NCBI RefSeq assembly: GCF_003573695.1
Contig: NC_039359.1
Location: 136,177,939-136,241,938, forward strand
Origin: Papaver somniferum
Taxonomy: Eukaryota; Streptophyta; Magnoliopsida; Ranunculales; Papaveraceae
Reading direction: 5' to 3'
DNA: 64,000 nt
The position numbers and the translations under genes are program-made. The notes below the pieces were generated by a model. That model was given only the letters and a program-made list of their open reading frames with translations. It did no database searches and had not been told where the DNA came from. The first letter of the stretch is position 1; each line of letters starts with the position of its first letter. Positions 11,722 to 22,931 of the stretch are shown piece after piece.

Positions 11722-12740
11722 TTCTCTCTTGGAGGCCAATTTTTCTTCTTAATTTTGCTTGATGTTGGGCAAGAGCCCTTAGAGTGACCAAAGGAAGAGC
11801 AAACATCACATCTTGGTGGCTTCCAAGAGTACTCCACAGAAACTTGAAACTCAACTCCATCAAAAGATATTGGAATATAATCAACTTGAAACTCAACTCC
11901 ATCAAAAGATATTGGAATATAATCCGAATAGTCGAAATTTACCTCTATTTCTACACAAACTCTAGCAAAGCTCATCCTAGTTCTAGCTATCGTGTGCTTG
12001 TCAGCGAGTAAAGGAACCCCCAAATAGCTAGCTATCTTACTTATTCCTTTGACATTCCATAAATGGATGGGGATGTTCTTCAAGTTTAGCCAAATTGGGA
12101 CAGTCTTCATCCCTTGCACTGATTGTTCCACAAATAAGTGCCATGGTTTGATCAAAAACAGTTTGTTTGAAATAAACACTGACCCAAGCTCCATGGCAGT
12201 TAATCTATCTTCTTCAAGGTCGAATTCAAAAATGTAAACGTTATCACCGTTCATAGTCACACGAAATTCTCCTTTTGAGTTTCCAATTTTTTTCAGAGCA
12301 ATCTCAACTTTAGGAAAGTAAACTCTACTACCCACAAAATAGCCGATAAGAAAAGATTCACATTTCCTAATTTCTTCTGCAAAATCAGAAGCAGACATGG
12401 AAATTTTCTTACCTTCAATTATATTTGGTTTGTGGAAGAATAATTTGCTTGTAGAGGCATCTTCACAGACAACCTTCTCATTAGTGAGCACTGATTTCCA
12501 TTCTGCAGACTCAAAGGCTTCAGGTGTAGCCCCATTTGAAACCCCAGTTGAAGCAGCACCATTTGAAGAAATTGGTGGAAGAAAATCTCCCCCTAACAAC
12601 CGATCCCTTTCTCTTTCTCCAATTACAGAGTCCATACCATCAAAATTTCCTCCAGCCAAAGCGGATGAAGGATTTGATTTAAAAGGGGGGAAATCCTTTA
12701 AACCCAAAGAAACCCCCGAATCCGTAGCAGAAGGGACCAT
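11722..12740 (-). pseudogene. DUF4283/CCHC ORF1 protein, N-terminal part
   Basis: About 340 codons from the ATG at 12740. Residues about 1-110 are low-complexity. A DUF4283-like RNA-binding fold follows (ESFLIGYFVGSR, then FEFDLEEDRLTAME and PWHLFVEQSVQG). The link PIWLNLKNIPIHLWN, common in plant LINE ORF1, comes next, and then a CCHC knuckle PPRCDVCSSFGHSKGSC. The ORF runs into copia LTR sequence at 11716, so the last residues of the open frame are not real. Across the insertion the frame continues exactly at 5689 when one target duplication is removed. A 14-residue segment is duplicated before the knuckle. Confidence 0.85.
11841..11924 (-). repeat. 42-bp in-frame tandem duplication in ORF1
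   Basis: Two identical 42-bp units, 11841-11882 and 11883-11924, encode DYIPISFDGVEFQV twice. The length is a multiple of three, so the frame is kept. Identity of the units suggests recent slippage or unequal exchange. Confidence 0.9.
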
Positions 12741-12772
12741 TCAGGAATCACAGATCAGAAAGAATACCACCT

Positions 12773-12792
12773 CATAATAGACGGAAAGAACT
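12773..12792. repeat. Target-site duplication, right copy (20 bp)
   Basis: Partner of 4651-4670 with one mismatch. It sits directly upstream, on the minus strand, of the 5' end of the ORF1-only retroposon. Confidence 0.85.
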
Positions 12793-13530
12793 ATGCATGA
12801 ACAATGGTTGGACAAGTGCAACTGAAAATAGCAATAATCTTCTTGGAGTTCCCATTTGAATCCAAGTTCCAGATTCGTTGTTCATCATGTTAAATTTACT
12901 TTTTCTTGTTTCTCAGTGAAATAAGAGATTCTAATGCACGTAACATGGGTTTTTATATTCAGATTTTGTATAGCGAAACTTGTGACATCACTGAATATAT
13001 ATGGGACAAATGAAATGTAAATAATTTTTTTCTTTTTATTTTTGGTGGGTCTTTTTCCCCTTCGTTGACTCAAAGTCAGACGTACCAATCACGTTTCGGC
13101 AATGATGAAGGCATAGATATATCCGATAGGACGGGGATGAAGCTAGTTCAAAGATAAAAACACTTCAAGAGTTTCTTGGGTAATAATGAAATGATAACCC
13201 ACAATTTATATCGTACAAAATCTTATACAAGGCAGTCTTTAAGTCCCGAATACCACAGGTAAGATTTGCCTTACAAAGTTCATTGTTACGGCAAGATTCT
13301 AACAAAATAGTTATTAGCATTGAAGATAGCAGGAAGTGGTGAAAAATTCTCTTTGAATGCGCGGAACATTTTGAGACCTAACATGTGAAATATTGTGAAA
13401 AGAGATTCTCAGAATCTGTGGGCTCACTAAGGCCGCGACCAATCTTTTTTGAGTTTCTATGCAATTCGACGACCTAATCATGTTAATGGTAATTATCGGT
13501 GAAAACGGCCAACTTGCTTCAGCAATAATC
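12793..13530. other. No gene seen
   Basis: A+T-rich spacer outside the retroposon target duplication. Short open frames here carry no recognisable domain. Confidence 0.55.
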
Positions 13531-13613
13531 TTTCCCTTTTAGACTAAAATTTACAAGGATAATATACACATGTTTCCCTTTTAGACTAAAATTTACAAGG
13601 ATAATATACACAA
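13531..13613. repeat. 42-bp tandem repeat, two units
   Basis: The unit beginning TTTCCCTTTTAGACTAAAAT occurs at 13531-13572 and again at 13573-13613, almost identical. It is non-coding. The following 13614-13787 has no recognisable feature. Confidence 0.9.
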
Positions 13614-13787
13614 TTTGCATTAGATTTATGACATTTGTCACTTCTAATCCGGACACGAATCTCAGACTTCTTAACAAGGATGATTATTATATGCTTCAAC
13701 TTAAATTGGCCTTTTTCAGTTCAATGAGCAAAAGTAGACAAATGTTGTTTCGCACCAGAAAAGTGGTCAAAATGCTAGCTGATCGCC

Positions 13788-15096
13788 TAAAATTTTTATG
13801 GGACATGACCGGCAATGATTGTGGTTCAGTGAATCATCTTCACCCACAATCACTCAGCCTTGTATACTTGCACCAAAGTATGCATCTGTCGTCACTCATA
13901 ACGCAATAGGCAACGGAAGTCTTTTCTTCTTTCTCTCTAACTCTTCATGCCCCCATAAGCATAAGAGGTTTTGCCATGCATCAAACCAATTGACAAACTC
14001 TCACAAACCAGCAACATTAGAACACAAAGATTACTGCAACAAACCCATTTTATTGCACTAAAGGAAGATTATAAAACTCGTCCAACTCATGGACCAAAAC
14101 AGACCATTCACCCTCTTGGTGAATGCCTAAAACACTCTCTACATTAGTGGTTCTTCTCTCAATTGAACACCACTAAACTTATTGATTCCTAGGCTATTTA
14201 TACTAACTAGGATCAGGCCAAAACTTCTGTGCAACCGCTGCACAAGCCTTGAACAACCAAGTGTCCAAGTAGTTTCCATAACCGCCAACTTCAACTGCCA
14301 CCTTTTGAGTAGTCACGCCAACAGGTGCCACACCTGTTTTTGGTGGTTATGAACACTCACAAATGCTTATAAACTACTTCTATGAACGTTTCCCTTGTCT
14401 CACACATTTGGCATGCTTGTAAAGCTCGTAACCAACTCCTAACCGCCACTTAAGCCATATTGCACAAATGTTGTGCTTTATCGAATTCTGCCTTGATCCA
14501 ATGCTCGGCCATCTTGGCCCCGCATGCTTATTGCTCCAGGCTAATGTACGGACAATCCTTGTTCTTAAATCATCAAGGCCAACTCCTTAGCTCAATCTGA
14601 TTATCTGGCGCCATATGCTTTACTTATCCAATCTGTTTGACAATAGTAATGCCACTCTTGCATTACTAACTTGTTTGCATTGTTCAAGCTTTGGCCATCC
14701 TTGAACTAATGCCATATACCAACTCCTGGCCTATTCTTCACTCTTGCATTATCCTTGAGTTTGGGCCAACTCAATTCCACGGATATGTATAAATGCCAAC
14801 ATCGCATGTTGCATCTGTCAACTTTGGCCTCGTCTTGCCTTTCCTTCAATGAAGCTTCATTGTGTTGGCCAATAAGCTTCATCACTTAGACAAATGTCTT
14901 TACAGTTTAGCGCTACCTTTGCACTTCACTGGACCTGCAGGGTTCCACTATCTTAGTGCTTGACAGTCTATACAGTATACCGCTATTATGGCCGAGCGTT
15001 GCTCTATGGCTTCACATTGCGCCATTACGGCGAATCACAGACTTGGCCTGCAACTCTGTAACGCGTAATCATTGTGCGTCACTTGCAGCCATGTCA
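13788..15096 (-). repeat. Element D 3' LTR (left copy)
   Basis: It aligns with 17945-19121. It lacks about the last 25 bp of the LTR (minus sense), and its alignment begins at TAAAATTTTTATGGGACATG. It retains about 140 bp near 14660-14815 that the other LTR has lost. The element-start boundary CATGTCA is at 15096. Confidence 0.8.
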
Positions 15097-17906
15097 TAGA
15101 CCTCCCCATTTCTAATCCGTTCAACGCCCTCGTTGAACGCAACCAAGCATAAACTCTATACTGGTCTCAATCTTCGTTTCATGTGGCAGTACTCTCTTGG
15201 CTAAACCCTAAGCCAATTTTCCATCTCCAATTGCATCTGCATCACTTAGGTTTACTACTTTGTCATTGATCTTACTGATCTTGAACTTTGTTGTTACGTT
15301 GCGCCTACGTTCCAACTCTGCCTCAAGCCGCATATCAATACTCAAATGCAACTGAAATTCTCCTTAGCCAATTCCCTGAATTGTGCTTGAACTTCGCATG
15401 AATCATTTGTGCCTAAGTGTACACAAGCAATGATTCTTCCCAACTGATCACAACGATCTTTGCCATAGTCTTTTGCCTTCATTTTCCGACTTTAGTTGCA
15501 CCACGCAACATAACAGGACTTATACAAGACTTTGACCCATTCTTCAATCGTATGCGCCTACGCCAAATCATGCCATGCCTTAAGGTATGCATATTATGAT
15601 TCTATACCACCCTGGTATGTACTACAATCCATAGCATTTGTTTCCTTCAGCAATGAAACAGAACTTACATTAGATTTGGCCTCAAAATCATATTGTAAAT
15701 TACGCCTCTTAGCTTCGCACCATTTGTATGCCAAAGAACCAGCACCTTGTTGTTATTTGCTTGCATTGTCGCTACACCTTCATTGAAATGCATGAATTTG
15801 GTATAGTCATGACTTAGGATACCCGTGACATCACAACGCCTCACTGGACAGGGCTTCTCTTCAAGCGCCTTTGAAACCAGCACTTTAAGCATCACTTGCT
15901 CTTTCAAACTGCTGCGCTTTAACGTAGCGGAAAAACAACACCATGTTCTTCCTAACTATGAGTTACTCTTAACTCATATAATTGATGGACTTACATCTTC
16001 ATTCTTATTGCGTTACTCCATGCTTTCGCTGCCATATACCGTCGCACATCTACATAACTCTCAACAACAAACTCGACTATGCCACCAACTCTTATATTTG
16101 CTTCTTTTCACTTTCAGCATATTCTATTGCATATTTTGGCTTAATATGCTATGTAGCATCTTCCGCGTGAACTAGCTTTACTTTGAACGAAAGAGGCAAG
16201 ATCTTTCACTTCAAATACCCTCATTCACTACTACCTTACATAGAGAGACTTCATTCCAACACCAAGGTCCACTCGACCCAAACTGAAAGTATACGAAAAC
16301 TTGAGCAAATACTTTCCCCAACTGATTGCAACTTGTAAGACCTAACAAGCCTTGCAATACTGACTTCAACTTCTCTTCTAAGAAACAAAGGAAGCGACAC
16401 AACACCTACTGTCCCCAATGTAGCAATTCACTTTCCACATGCACACTTCCAACTATCAACGTTCGTTTGCGACTCCCATAACGAAGCGCACTATAATTGA
16501 CAATTAGTTGAATACTCCTTTTAGAATGATGCTATCATTTTGCTTTAGCTTTCATGAAGATTTCTTCAATTATGACCGAATGCCATCCTCATGTATCACC
16601 ACTACTCTGTCCTTCTTTTTCCATGCATCTATGATTCGCCTAACTTGCATCTCCAATCACATCATGCATCTTGGCCATGCCAAAATCTCATTTGGCGCAT
16701 GCTATTGTTGCATACATGCTATGACAATTAACACCCAAATCTTGACACAAACTTGTGCACCTTTGCACAACTGGAACGGACTTAACTTGGTGGTTCTGAG
16801 CATCACCATAGAGCTCAGCAAAGTCATATCACTCAATGACTTCCGCGGATAAACACTTCGGACAATCTTAATAAGGTCATAATCCTTGTAAATGAGGCGC
16901 CGCTGCCTACGTTCCATGAAACAAGAATGTGGCATTCTTCTTCAAACTTGGAACTCATTTTTACTTCCCATGCACAAATGGAAACTCTTGTCTTTTCCCT
17001 TCTCTAAAATCAACTTTAGTAGCAACAATTATTGATTTGCAGTCGAAAAGAACATCCGCTTGTGGTTACGATCAAATGCGGGTCTTTAGACACCCTTGTC
17101 CAAGCATATTGTTCCCACTCATAAACCAAGTGAAAACACACTTCTTGTGTGCATCTAGCATCAACGAAGAACTCTTTGCAAACGCAAGACCGTGGTGTAT
17201 CGGTTTTCCCCTAACTTGCGCTTATTTCTTTAGCCTTTCCATAAGCTTTATGCTAGATAAGAATTTTCCATCCAATTCTTCTTTTATGGCATCACATTGC
17301 CACAAACATGCCGGTTCGCAACCAGACTTTGCATTACCACCAAGGTACATGCATTCGACAGAGATAACTATTATCTTCCATCAACTGGCTACGATGAAAA
17401 CACCTTCAATCTATCGCATAGACATGTTCTTCATCTACTTTGCCGCTGCAAAGACTAACATCATCTTTGAATTCAGGAATTTTCGCAAAATTCACATTAC
17501 AACTCGTAATGTACTCGCTACTGATAACACTACGAAATCATGCATTCCAAATGCGTCATCTTCGTATAATTGTGAGAAATATGGACTTTAAAACCTGACT
17601 TGCACCATAGAAGTCAGCATACTTCATAGTTTTTCCATGCCATCACTAGAAAACCCGGTTTTCAATGATTCTTGCATGTTCGTCTAATACTTTGGGCTGG
17701 AATTTTGACACCTTTGTCATAAAATTTCATGGCCTGCTGCTACATCAAGCTTCAAAGTTCATTCCAATTGATCTTTCCACACAAGATCAACTTCTTCTAG
17801 TCTTCATACTAGTGAAACCCAAACAATTCACCACTGAATTTGACAAACAAATGACACCACCTTGAGTAAAACGATAGAAAAATCAGCAATTGTATCCCTT
17901 AACACA
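15097..17906 (-). other. Element D internal region, unrecognised
   Basis: No standard retroelement domain was found on either strand. Minus-strand reading gives protein-like stretches broken by scattered stops, for example at 15665-15907, 16211-16405 and 16702-16935, which suggests a decayed ORF of unknown type. The 220-codon plus-strand frame at 16929-17591 has no recognisable motif and is probably incidental. This may be a LARD-like element or a remnant whose pol has been lost. Confidence 0.45.
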
Positions 17907-17917
17907 GCTCTGATACC
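17907..17917 (-). promoter_or_regulatory. Primer-binding site of element D
   Basis: The minus strand reads GGTATCAGAGC, complementary to the 3' end of initiator tRNA-Met as in many plant LTR elements. The expected first T is replaced by C. Three bases separate it from the LTR end at 17921. Confidence 0.75.
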
Positions 17918-17920
17918 GGC

Positions 17921-19121
17921 TGTCACATTCCCATTTAATCACATAAAATTTTCATGGGACATGACCGGCAAAGATTGTGGTTCAGTGAATCATCTTCACC
18001 CACAATCACTCAGCCTTGCATACTTGCACCAAAGTATGCATCTGCCTTCACTCATAAGGCAATACGCAACGAAAGTCTTTTATTCTTTCTCTCTAACTCT
18101 TCATGCCCCCATAAGCATAAGAGGTTTTCCATGCATCAAACCAATTGACAAACTCTCACAAACCAGCAACATTAGAACACAAAGATTACTGCAACAAACT
18201 CATTTTATTGCACTAAAGGAAGATTACAAAACTCGTCCAAGTCATGGACCAGAACAGGCCATTCACCCTCTTGGTGAATGCTTAAAACACTCTCTACATT
18301 AGTGGTTCTTCTCTCAATTGAACAACACTAAACTTATTGATTCCTAGGATATTTATACTAACTAGGATCAGGCCAAAACTTCTGTGCAACCGCTGCACAA
18401 GCCTTGAACAACCAAGTGTCCAAGTAGTTTCCATAACCGCCAACTTCAACTGCCACCTTTTGAGTAGTCACGCCAACAGGTGCCACACCTGTTTTTGGTG
18501 GTTATGAACACTCACAAATGCTTATAAACTACTTCTATGAACGTTTCCCTTGTCTCACACATTTGGCATGCTTGTAAAGCTCGTAACCAACTCCTAACCG
18601 CCACTTAAGCCATATTGCACAAATGTTGTGCTTTATCGAATTCTGCCTTGATCCAATGCTCGGCCATCTTGGCCCCGCATGCTTATTGCTCCAAGATAAT
18701 ATACGGAAAAACCTTGTTCTTCAATCATCAAAGCCAACTCCTTAGCTCAATCTGGTTATATGGCGCCATATGCTTTACTTAGCCAATTTGTTTGACAATA
18801 GTAATGCCACTCTTTTTTTATTAGATTGATCATCGCATGTCAACTTTGGCCTCGTCTTGCCTTTCCTTCTATGAAGCTTCATTGTGTCGGCCAATAAGCT
18901 TCATTACTTAGCCAAATGTCTTTACAATGTAGCGCTACCTTTGCACTTCACTGGCCCTGCAGGGTTCCACTATCTTAGTGCTTGACGGTCTATACAGTAT
19001 ACCGCTATTATGGCTAAGCGTTGCGCTATTATGGCTCTGCATTGCGCCATTACGGCGAATCACAGACTTGGCATGCAACTCTGTAACGCGTAATCATTGT
19101 GCGTCACTTGCATCCATGTCA
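17921..19121 (-). repeat. Element D 5' LTR (right copy)
   Basis: On the plus strand it runs TGTCACATTC...CATGTCA, so the element LTR has TG...CA ends. Identity to the left LTR is high. About 140 bp are replaced near 18811-18830 by a short unrelated A+T-rich filler. Confidence 0.82.
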
Positions 19122-19386
19122 TACTACTAACTTGGTATGGATAGATGTCCCATAATCCTAACTAGAACACCGTTGCCGCGGTGGGAGGGCCGACCGAAGA
19201 AAAACGAAATATCATTTTGCATGACGCTGTCATTAGGCTAAAATTAATATGCATCCAATTTTTGATGGTTTACATCAATTTCCCTCATGTATAATGGTTA
19301 TTATGTCTTAAATTTAAAAAAAAATAAACATCACCGAATTTTTCATAAAAAATCTAAATGTTGTTTGTACTCACTGTATAGATTAT
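19122..19386. other. Spacer before the segmental duplication
   Basis: Non-coding sequence between element D and the left edge of the duplicated KIB gene segment. Confidence 0.5.
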
Positions 19387-20336
19387 TTTAATACCTTTGC
19401 AACGAGACAAAATTTGTAAAACTCCGAGACACGGATTTTTAGATATGTTATATTTAAGTTTGTTTGCCAATTATACCCCTGAAAAATAGGATACACAAAG
19501 AGTTATAGTAATTGGACTAAAATGGAGGGACATTTTAGGCTTTTTAAGTCTCAAAGACTACCACCAAACCATTTTCCAATCTTTTTATGAAACTGAACAT
19601 TTGTGTTAGGTTTCAATTTCAATTACAAAAAAAATGGCCATAAAAGGGACTCCTTTTCTACGGGCCTTTCGGTTGATCGGCCCAACAAAGCCCATAATCC
19701 ATAGTTTCGGTGCAAACTTCATGCTAAAATTCTCATCCACTGTCTGCTAAAGAGTACAAATTTCTTGTCTTCTATTTCGCTGGTGCTTCCCTTTTGCCAA
19801 GTACTGAAACAGGTTGCTGCTAGAAATCCTAATATCGAGTCTTTTTAGTGATTTCACGTAAGATTTATTATGATTAAATATCACTAAAACCCATTATCAA
19901 TTACAACAATATGCAAAAATTATTTAGTACAATGAACATTATGCCATTTCAAAGAAATAAATTATTATGCAAAACGAAAGAAAATTAAAAAAACCGGTAT
20001 CGAATACAATGGAACTCCAAGAAATTTACCCCAAATTACGCAGCAGGACAGGAATACCTAGCTCCCCCAACATATATAAGCCACTACTTTATACACTTTA
20101 GTACTAGTACTATAAGTTAACAAGAAGCAACAAGTACTTGCTCAGACACTAATCTGTACGCCTTTGTACCATAAGTTAGAGAGAAGCAACTACTACTTGG
20201 TTTTAGATGCTAGATTGGTGTGCTGCCGAAAATCTTCCTAGAATACAGCGAACTGGATCTCACCTTTGAGTGCTATTGCCGCCCCTTCACATGTTGAAGA
20301 AGGAACTCGGGAAGTCAGCTTTCGGTCAGGACTTTC
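19387..20336. other. 3' flank of KIB gene copy 1
   Basis: Non-coding sequence downstream of the stop at 20337, duplicated with the gene. It should contain the 3' UTR. A minus-strand AATAAA-like signal is not obvious near the stop, and the closest candidate is about 470 bp away. Confidence 0.5.
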
Positions 20337-22815
20337 CTAAGACCATCTAGGCTCAATCCAGGTGCAGTTTGATCTTTCCTTTGTATTATGAAAATCTTGC
20401 GCAGAATGATGATTACTCCCAACGCAGTGATAGCTGCATGTCTCAAAAGAATAGTACACAATTCTTTCTCCTTTTAATCTAGGGAAGTAGATATTGTTCT
20501 CCATGCAGCTGCGTGGGGCGACAGCGGAGAAAGTGGACGTATAGCTGATGAACAAGGCATGCTTTCCCAAACTGTTCAGTTTAACCCAGACCATCTGCAT
20601 ATCATCCAATCTATAAATATCGACAGATTTTCCGCTCAGTCCTAAATCCACTAGTAAAAGCTTTTCATCACACTCCACCAAATAACTTGGATAAAAACCA
20701 CTGAATTGTTTCAAGGACTTCGACAGTACTTTCCAACTGAAATTACCTTCAATGCCAAAAACTCCTAACATTCCATTATAATCCAAGCAGTAGAAAGCTC
20801 CTTTATAGAAAACCGGATTGTTAACACACGGCATAAAGTTGTCCCCGTTGTCGCCTTGATAACTGAATCGACGAACAGTCCAACGAGTTGCACTAATTAC
20901 CGGTTTAGTGACCAAGAAAGATATCTCACTGTGACCTTCCAATTCCCAGCACTTGGATATGACAATCACTACACAATCGCGAGAAGTTGGCATTGACGAG
21001 AATGACATTCCACCAAGTACATAGTCATCAGGTACATCTGGAAGACGGATCATTTCTCTTGTGAAAGGATTGTAGCAGAATATGGTTTTTTTCCCCTTAG
21101 ACAATAGAAGCCATCCACCTTTTGAAAAACGGATTCTGGCACCTACAAGCTCTTTACATGATTTCATGAGGTACTTCTCATTATTAAAAATCGGGTCTAA
21201 GTACTCGCATATGGTCTTTTTATTCTCTTCAAAGATAGACATCAGCCATGGAGATAAACATGTAGTTGTTGTGGTCCTTGTAGAAGCTGATATTCGGTTC
21301 AATGGGGGTAGAACAGAACTTTCTTTACAGGCTAGGCGAAAATGAACGTAATCCACGGGATGGAGAAATTTCGCTATCTCCTCTGTATTGTCATAATCAC
21401 TGAGAAAACCCCACTGTTTTAATTCTTCCATTTCTCCTCCATTATCCATGTTCTCCTCTTCTAATCTGGCATTTCTTGAATCTTGGCTTGCAAGAACGTC
21501 TGCTATTCTTCTCCTTCTTCCCGCAACGTGCCTGCAAAAGAATTATCCAATACTTAGAAAAGCTAAATAACAATGTTTCTTAAACACAATGGTTTCATTG
21601 ATGCTGTATTTACCTGTTTTCATTTGTAGGCATCATTATCCAAGTGGGCAGAAAACATGGATTTGGGAGCTTCAAACACGGCAAGATAACTGTAGTAGCA
21701 TTGTCTTCTACTTCATATAAGTACAAGGTTTGGTCTTCGGGTAGTGTATAGAACAAACATCCCCTTTCAAGACCCATGTCCGCGGCTGAGCAACATGTTG
21801 TGGAAGTCGAATAACACTTTGTAAAGTCTAAAGTGTCCATGATTGTGGAAAAAAAGAGAACGTGATCATCCAAAGACTTCACCACAACCCAAGTCATTGA
21901 TGAGAAATCCAACTTAAAGATATGTGTCGAGGCAACTTTTCTAAATCCTCTTGGACTGCAATTTAAATGAACTTTGAAGATCTCATTACCAGATTCAACC
22001 CAGTGTTCCATGTAAAAAGTATTTTCCTCACCTCCTCCTATCCATGTGAAATCGGCATGCTCTAGCTTGATTATTTTAAGATATTGGCTTTGATTATCAT
22101 CGTCAACAAGATGCCATAATTTTTGTATTTGGATCTGCATAACCCAACCGTCTTCAAGGGATGAACGACAGAATGCGTACAGCTTATCTCTGAAGCAAAG
22201 AAGGGATTCAATAGATAGTATAGGACAATTATTGCCAGGATCAGTTATAGACAGCAACTTTATTCTCCATTGTTCATCTCCAGGTCGACAAAAAGCTAGT
22301 ACATGCATGTCCTGAAGAGCTTGAAGACGGTCTACACGCTTAAAAAGGAGGTACACCACGCAGCCTAGATTGTCAGGATCAGAACTGCTAAAACTACTAG
22401 TACTCGGAGGTGCCGAGGATAACACTAAGTCGAATAGAAAATATTGTTTTGATTCAGTACTAAAAGACTGACGATCGATGCTAGGCAATTGAATGGTTTC
22501 GGATGATACAGGGTTCCACAAGAAACAATCATCTAAGTTTGAGTTGGCGACAGAATCCTCAGCATTGTCTTCAACATTACCAATAACAATTAGCCATCCT
22601 TGATGAGAAGGTTTATGATAATATGCTCTACCTTGCATCTCTGGTATAGACTTGATGCAATTTCTATTATTGGGTTCACATGGATTATAAAAACTTTGAA
22701 ATTTCCTACCTCTTCCATGAGGGAAGACAAGACAAGGTGCTGCCATTGGAATCGGTGGGCGTTGCTGTTCGCTTCTCTCAGCTGATGCCTTTGCTGATGT
22801 TAATTGCGTGTCCAT
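20337..22815 (-). CDS. Double KIB/DUF295-domain protein, copy 1
   Basis: Two exons, 22815-21614 and 21531-20337, join across an 82-bp GT-AG intron (donor GTAAATA, acceptor TTTTGCAG). Splicing restores one frame of 798 residues. Each half has a KIB1-4 beta-propeller (DUF295, PF03478) signature: WNPVSSETIQLP in the first, YNPFTREMIRLP and PSYLVECDEKLLLV in the second. A degenerate F-box-like helix (TEEIAKFLHPVDYVHFRLACK) precedes the second propeller near residues 450-470; none is visible before the first. Family members are usually single-propeller proteins of about 350-450 residues, often SCF ubiquitin-ligase adaptors, so this is a tandem fusion. Two separate genes is the alternative, but the clean in-frame intron argues against it. 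Confidence 0.85.
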
Positions 22816-22923
22816 GAAAATTACTAGCTATAGAGGAAATCAAGCTACAACTGCTCTTGCAGAAGATGCTGATAAAAAAGCAAGCAAGGAATTCTGTTGA
22901 GTACGAAGGAATAAAATTCTATG

Positions 22924-22931
22924 TATTTATA
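22924..22931 (-). promoter_or_regulatory. Likely TATA box of KIB gene copy 1
   Basis: TATAAATA on the minus strand, about 110 bp upstream of the ATG at 22815. Transcription would begin about 30 bp later, giving a 5' UTR of roughly 80 nt. It is retained in copy 2 at 30891-30898. Confidence 0.6.

Larger units (their letters stand above)
4671..12772 (-). mobile_element. ORF1-only LINE-like retroposon, split by a copia element
   Basis: A minus-strand insertion of about 2.1 kb once the nested copia element is discounted. It starts 32 nt before the ATG at 12740, encodes a DUF4283-plus-CCHC protein typical of plant LINE ORF1, and ends in a non-coding 3' region and an A tail of six (T run at 4671-4676). 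Imperfect 20-bp target duplications flank it, so both ends are original. No endonuclease or reverse transcriptase ORF2 is present. It is either a non-autonomous LINE derivative or a retroposed copy of a DUF4283 gene, mobilised in trans. An internal deletion of ORF2 is the alternative. Confidence 0.75.
13788..19121 (-). mobile_element. Non-autonomous LTR retrotransposon D (minus strand)
   Basis: Two direct repeats of about 1.2-1.3 kb flank about 2.8 kb. On the minus strand the right copy is the 5' LTR, because it is followed by GGTATCAGAGC, a tRNA-Met-type primer site, three bases past the LTR end. The left copy is followed on the plus strand by a pyrimidine-rich stretch near 15099 that could be the polypurine tract. 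No gag, protease, integrase or reverse transcriptase motif is readable inside. The outer end of the left LTR is lost, so no target duplication can be shown. Confidence 0.75.

Noticed and set aside
16929..17591. 220-codon plus-strand open frame as a gene
   Set aside because: No recognisable domain, Cys/His/Phe-rich composition without a pattern, and it lies antisense inside element D. Treated as incidental.
21082..21345. Plus-strand frames antisense to the KIB genes (also 29037-29300, 22600-22785, 30555-30740)
   Set aside because: Shadows of the real minus-strand coding sequence.
20337..21449. Second KIB ORF as an independent 370-aa gene
   Set aside because: The upstream 27 codons stay open to a good acceptor, and the 82-bp intron joins in frame with the first ORF. 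One gene is the simpler model, although an internal transcript start is not excluded.
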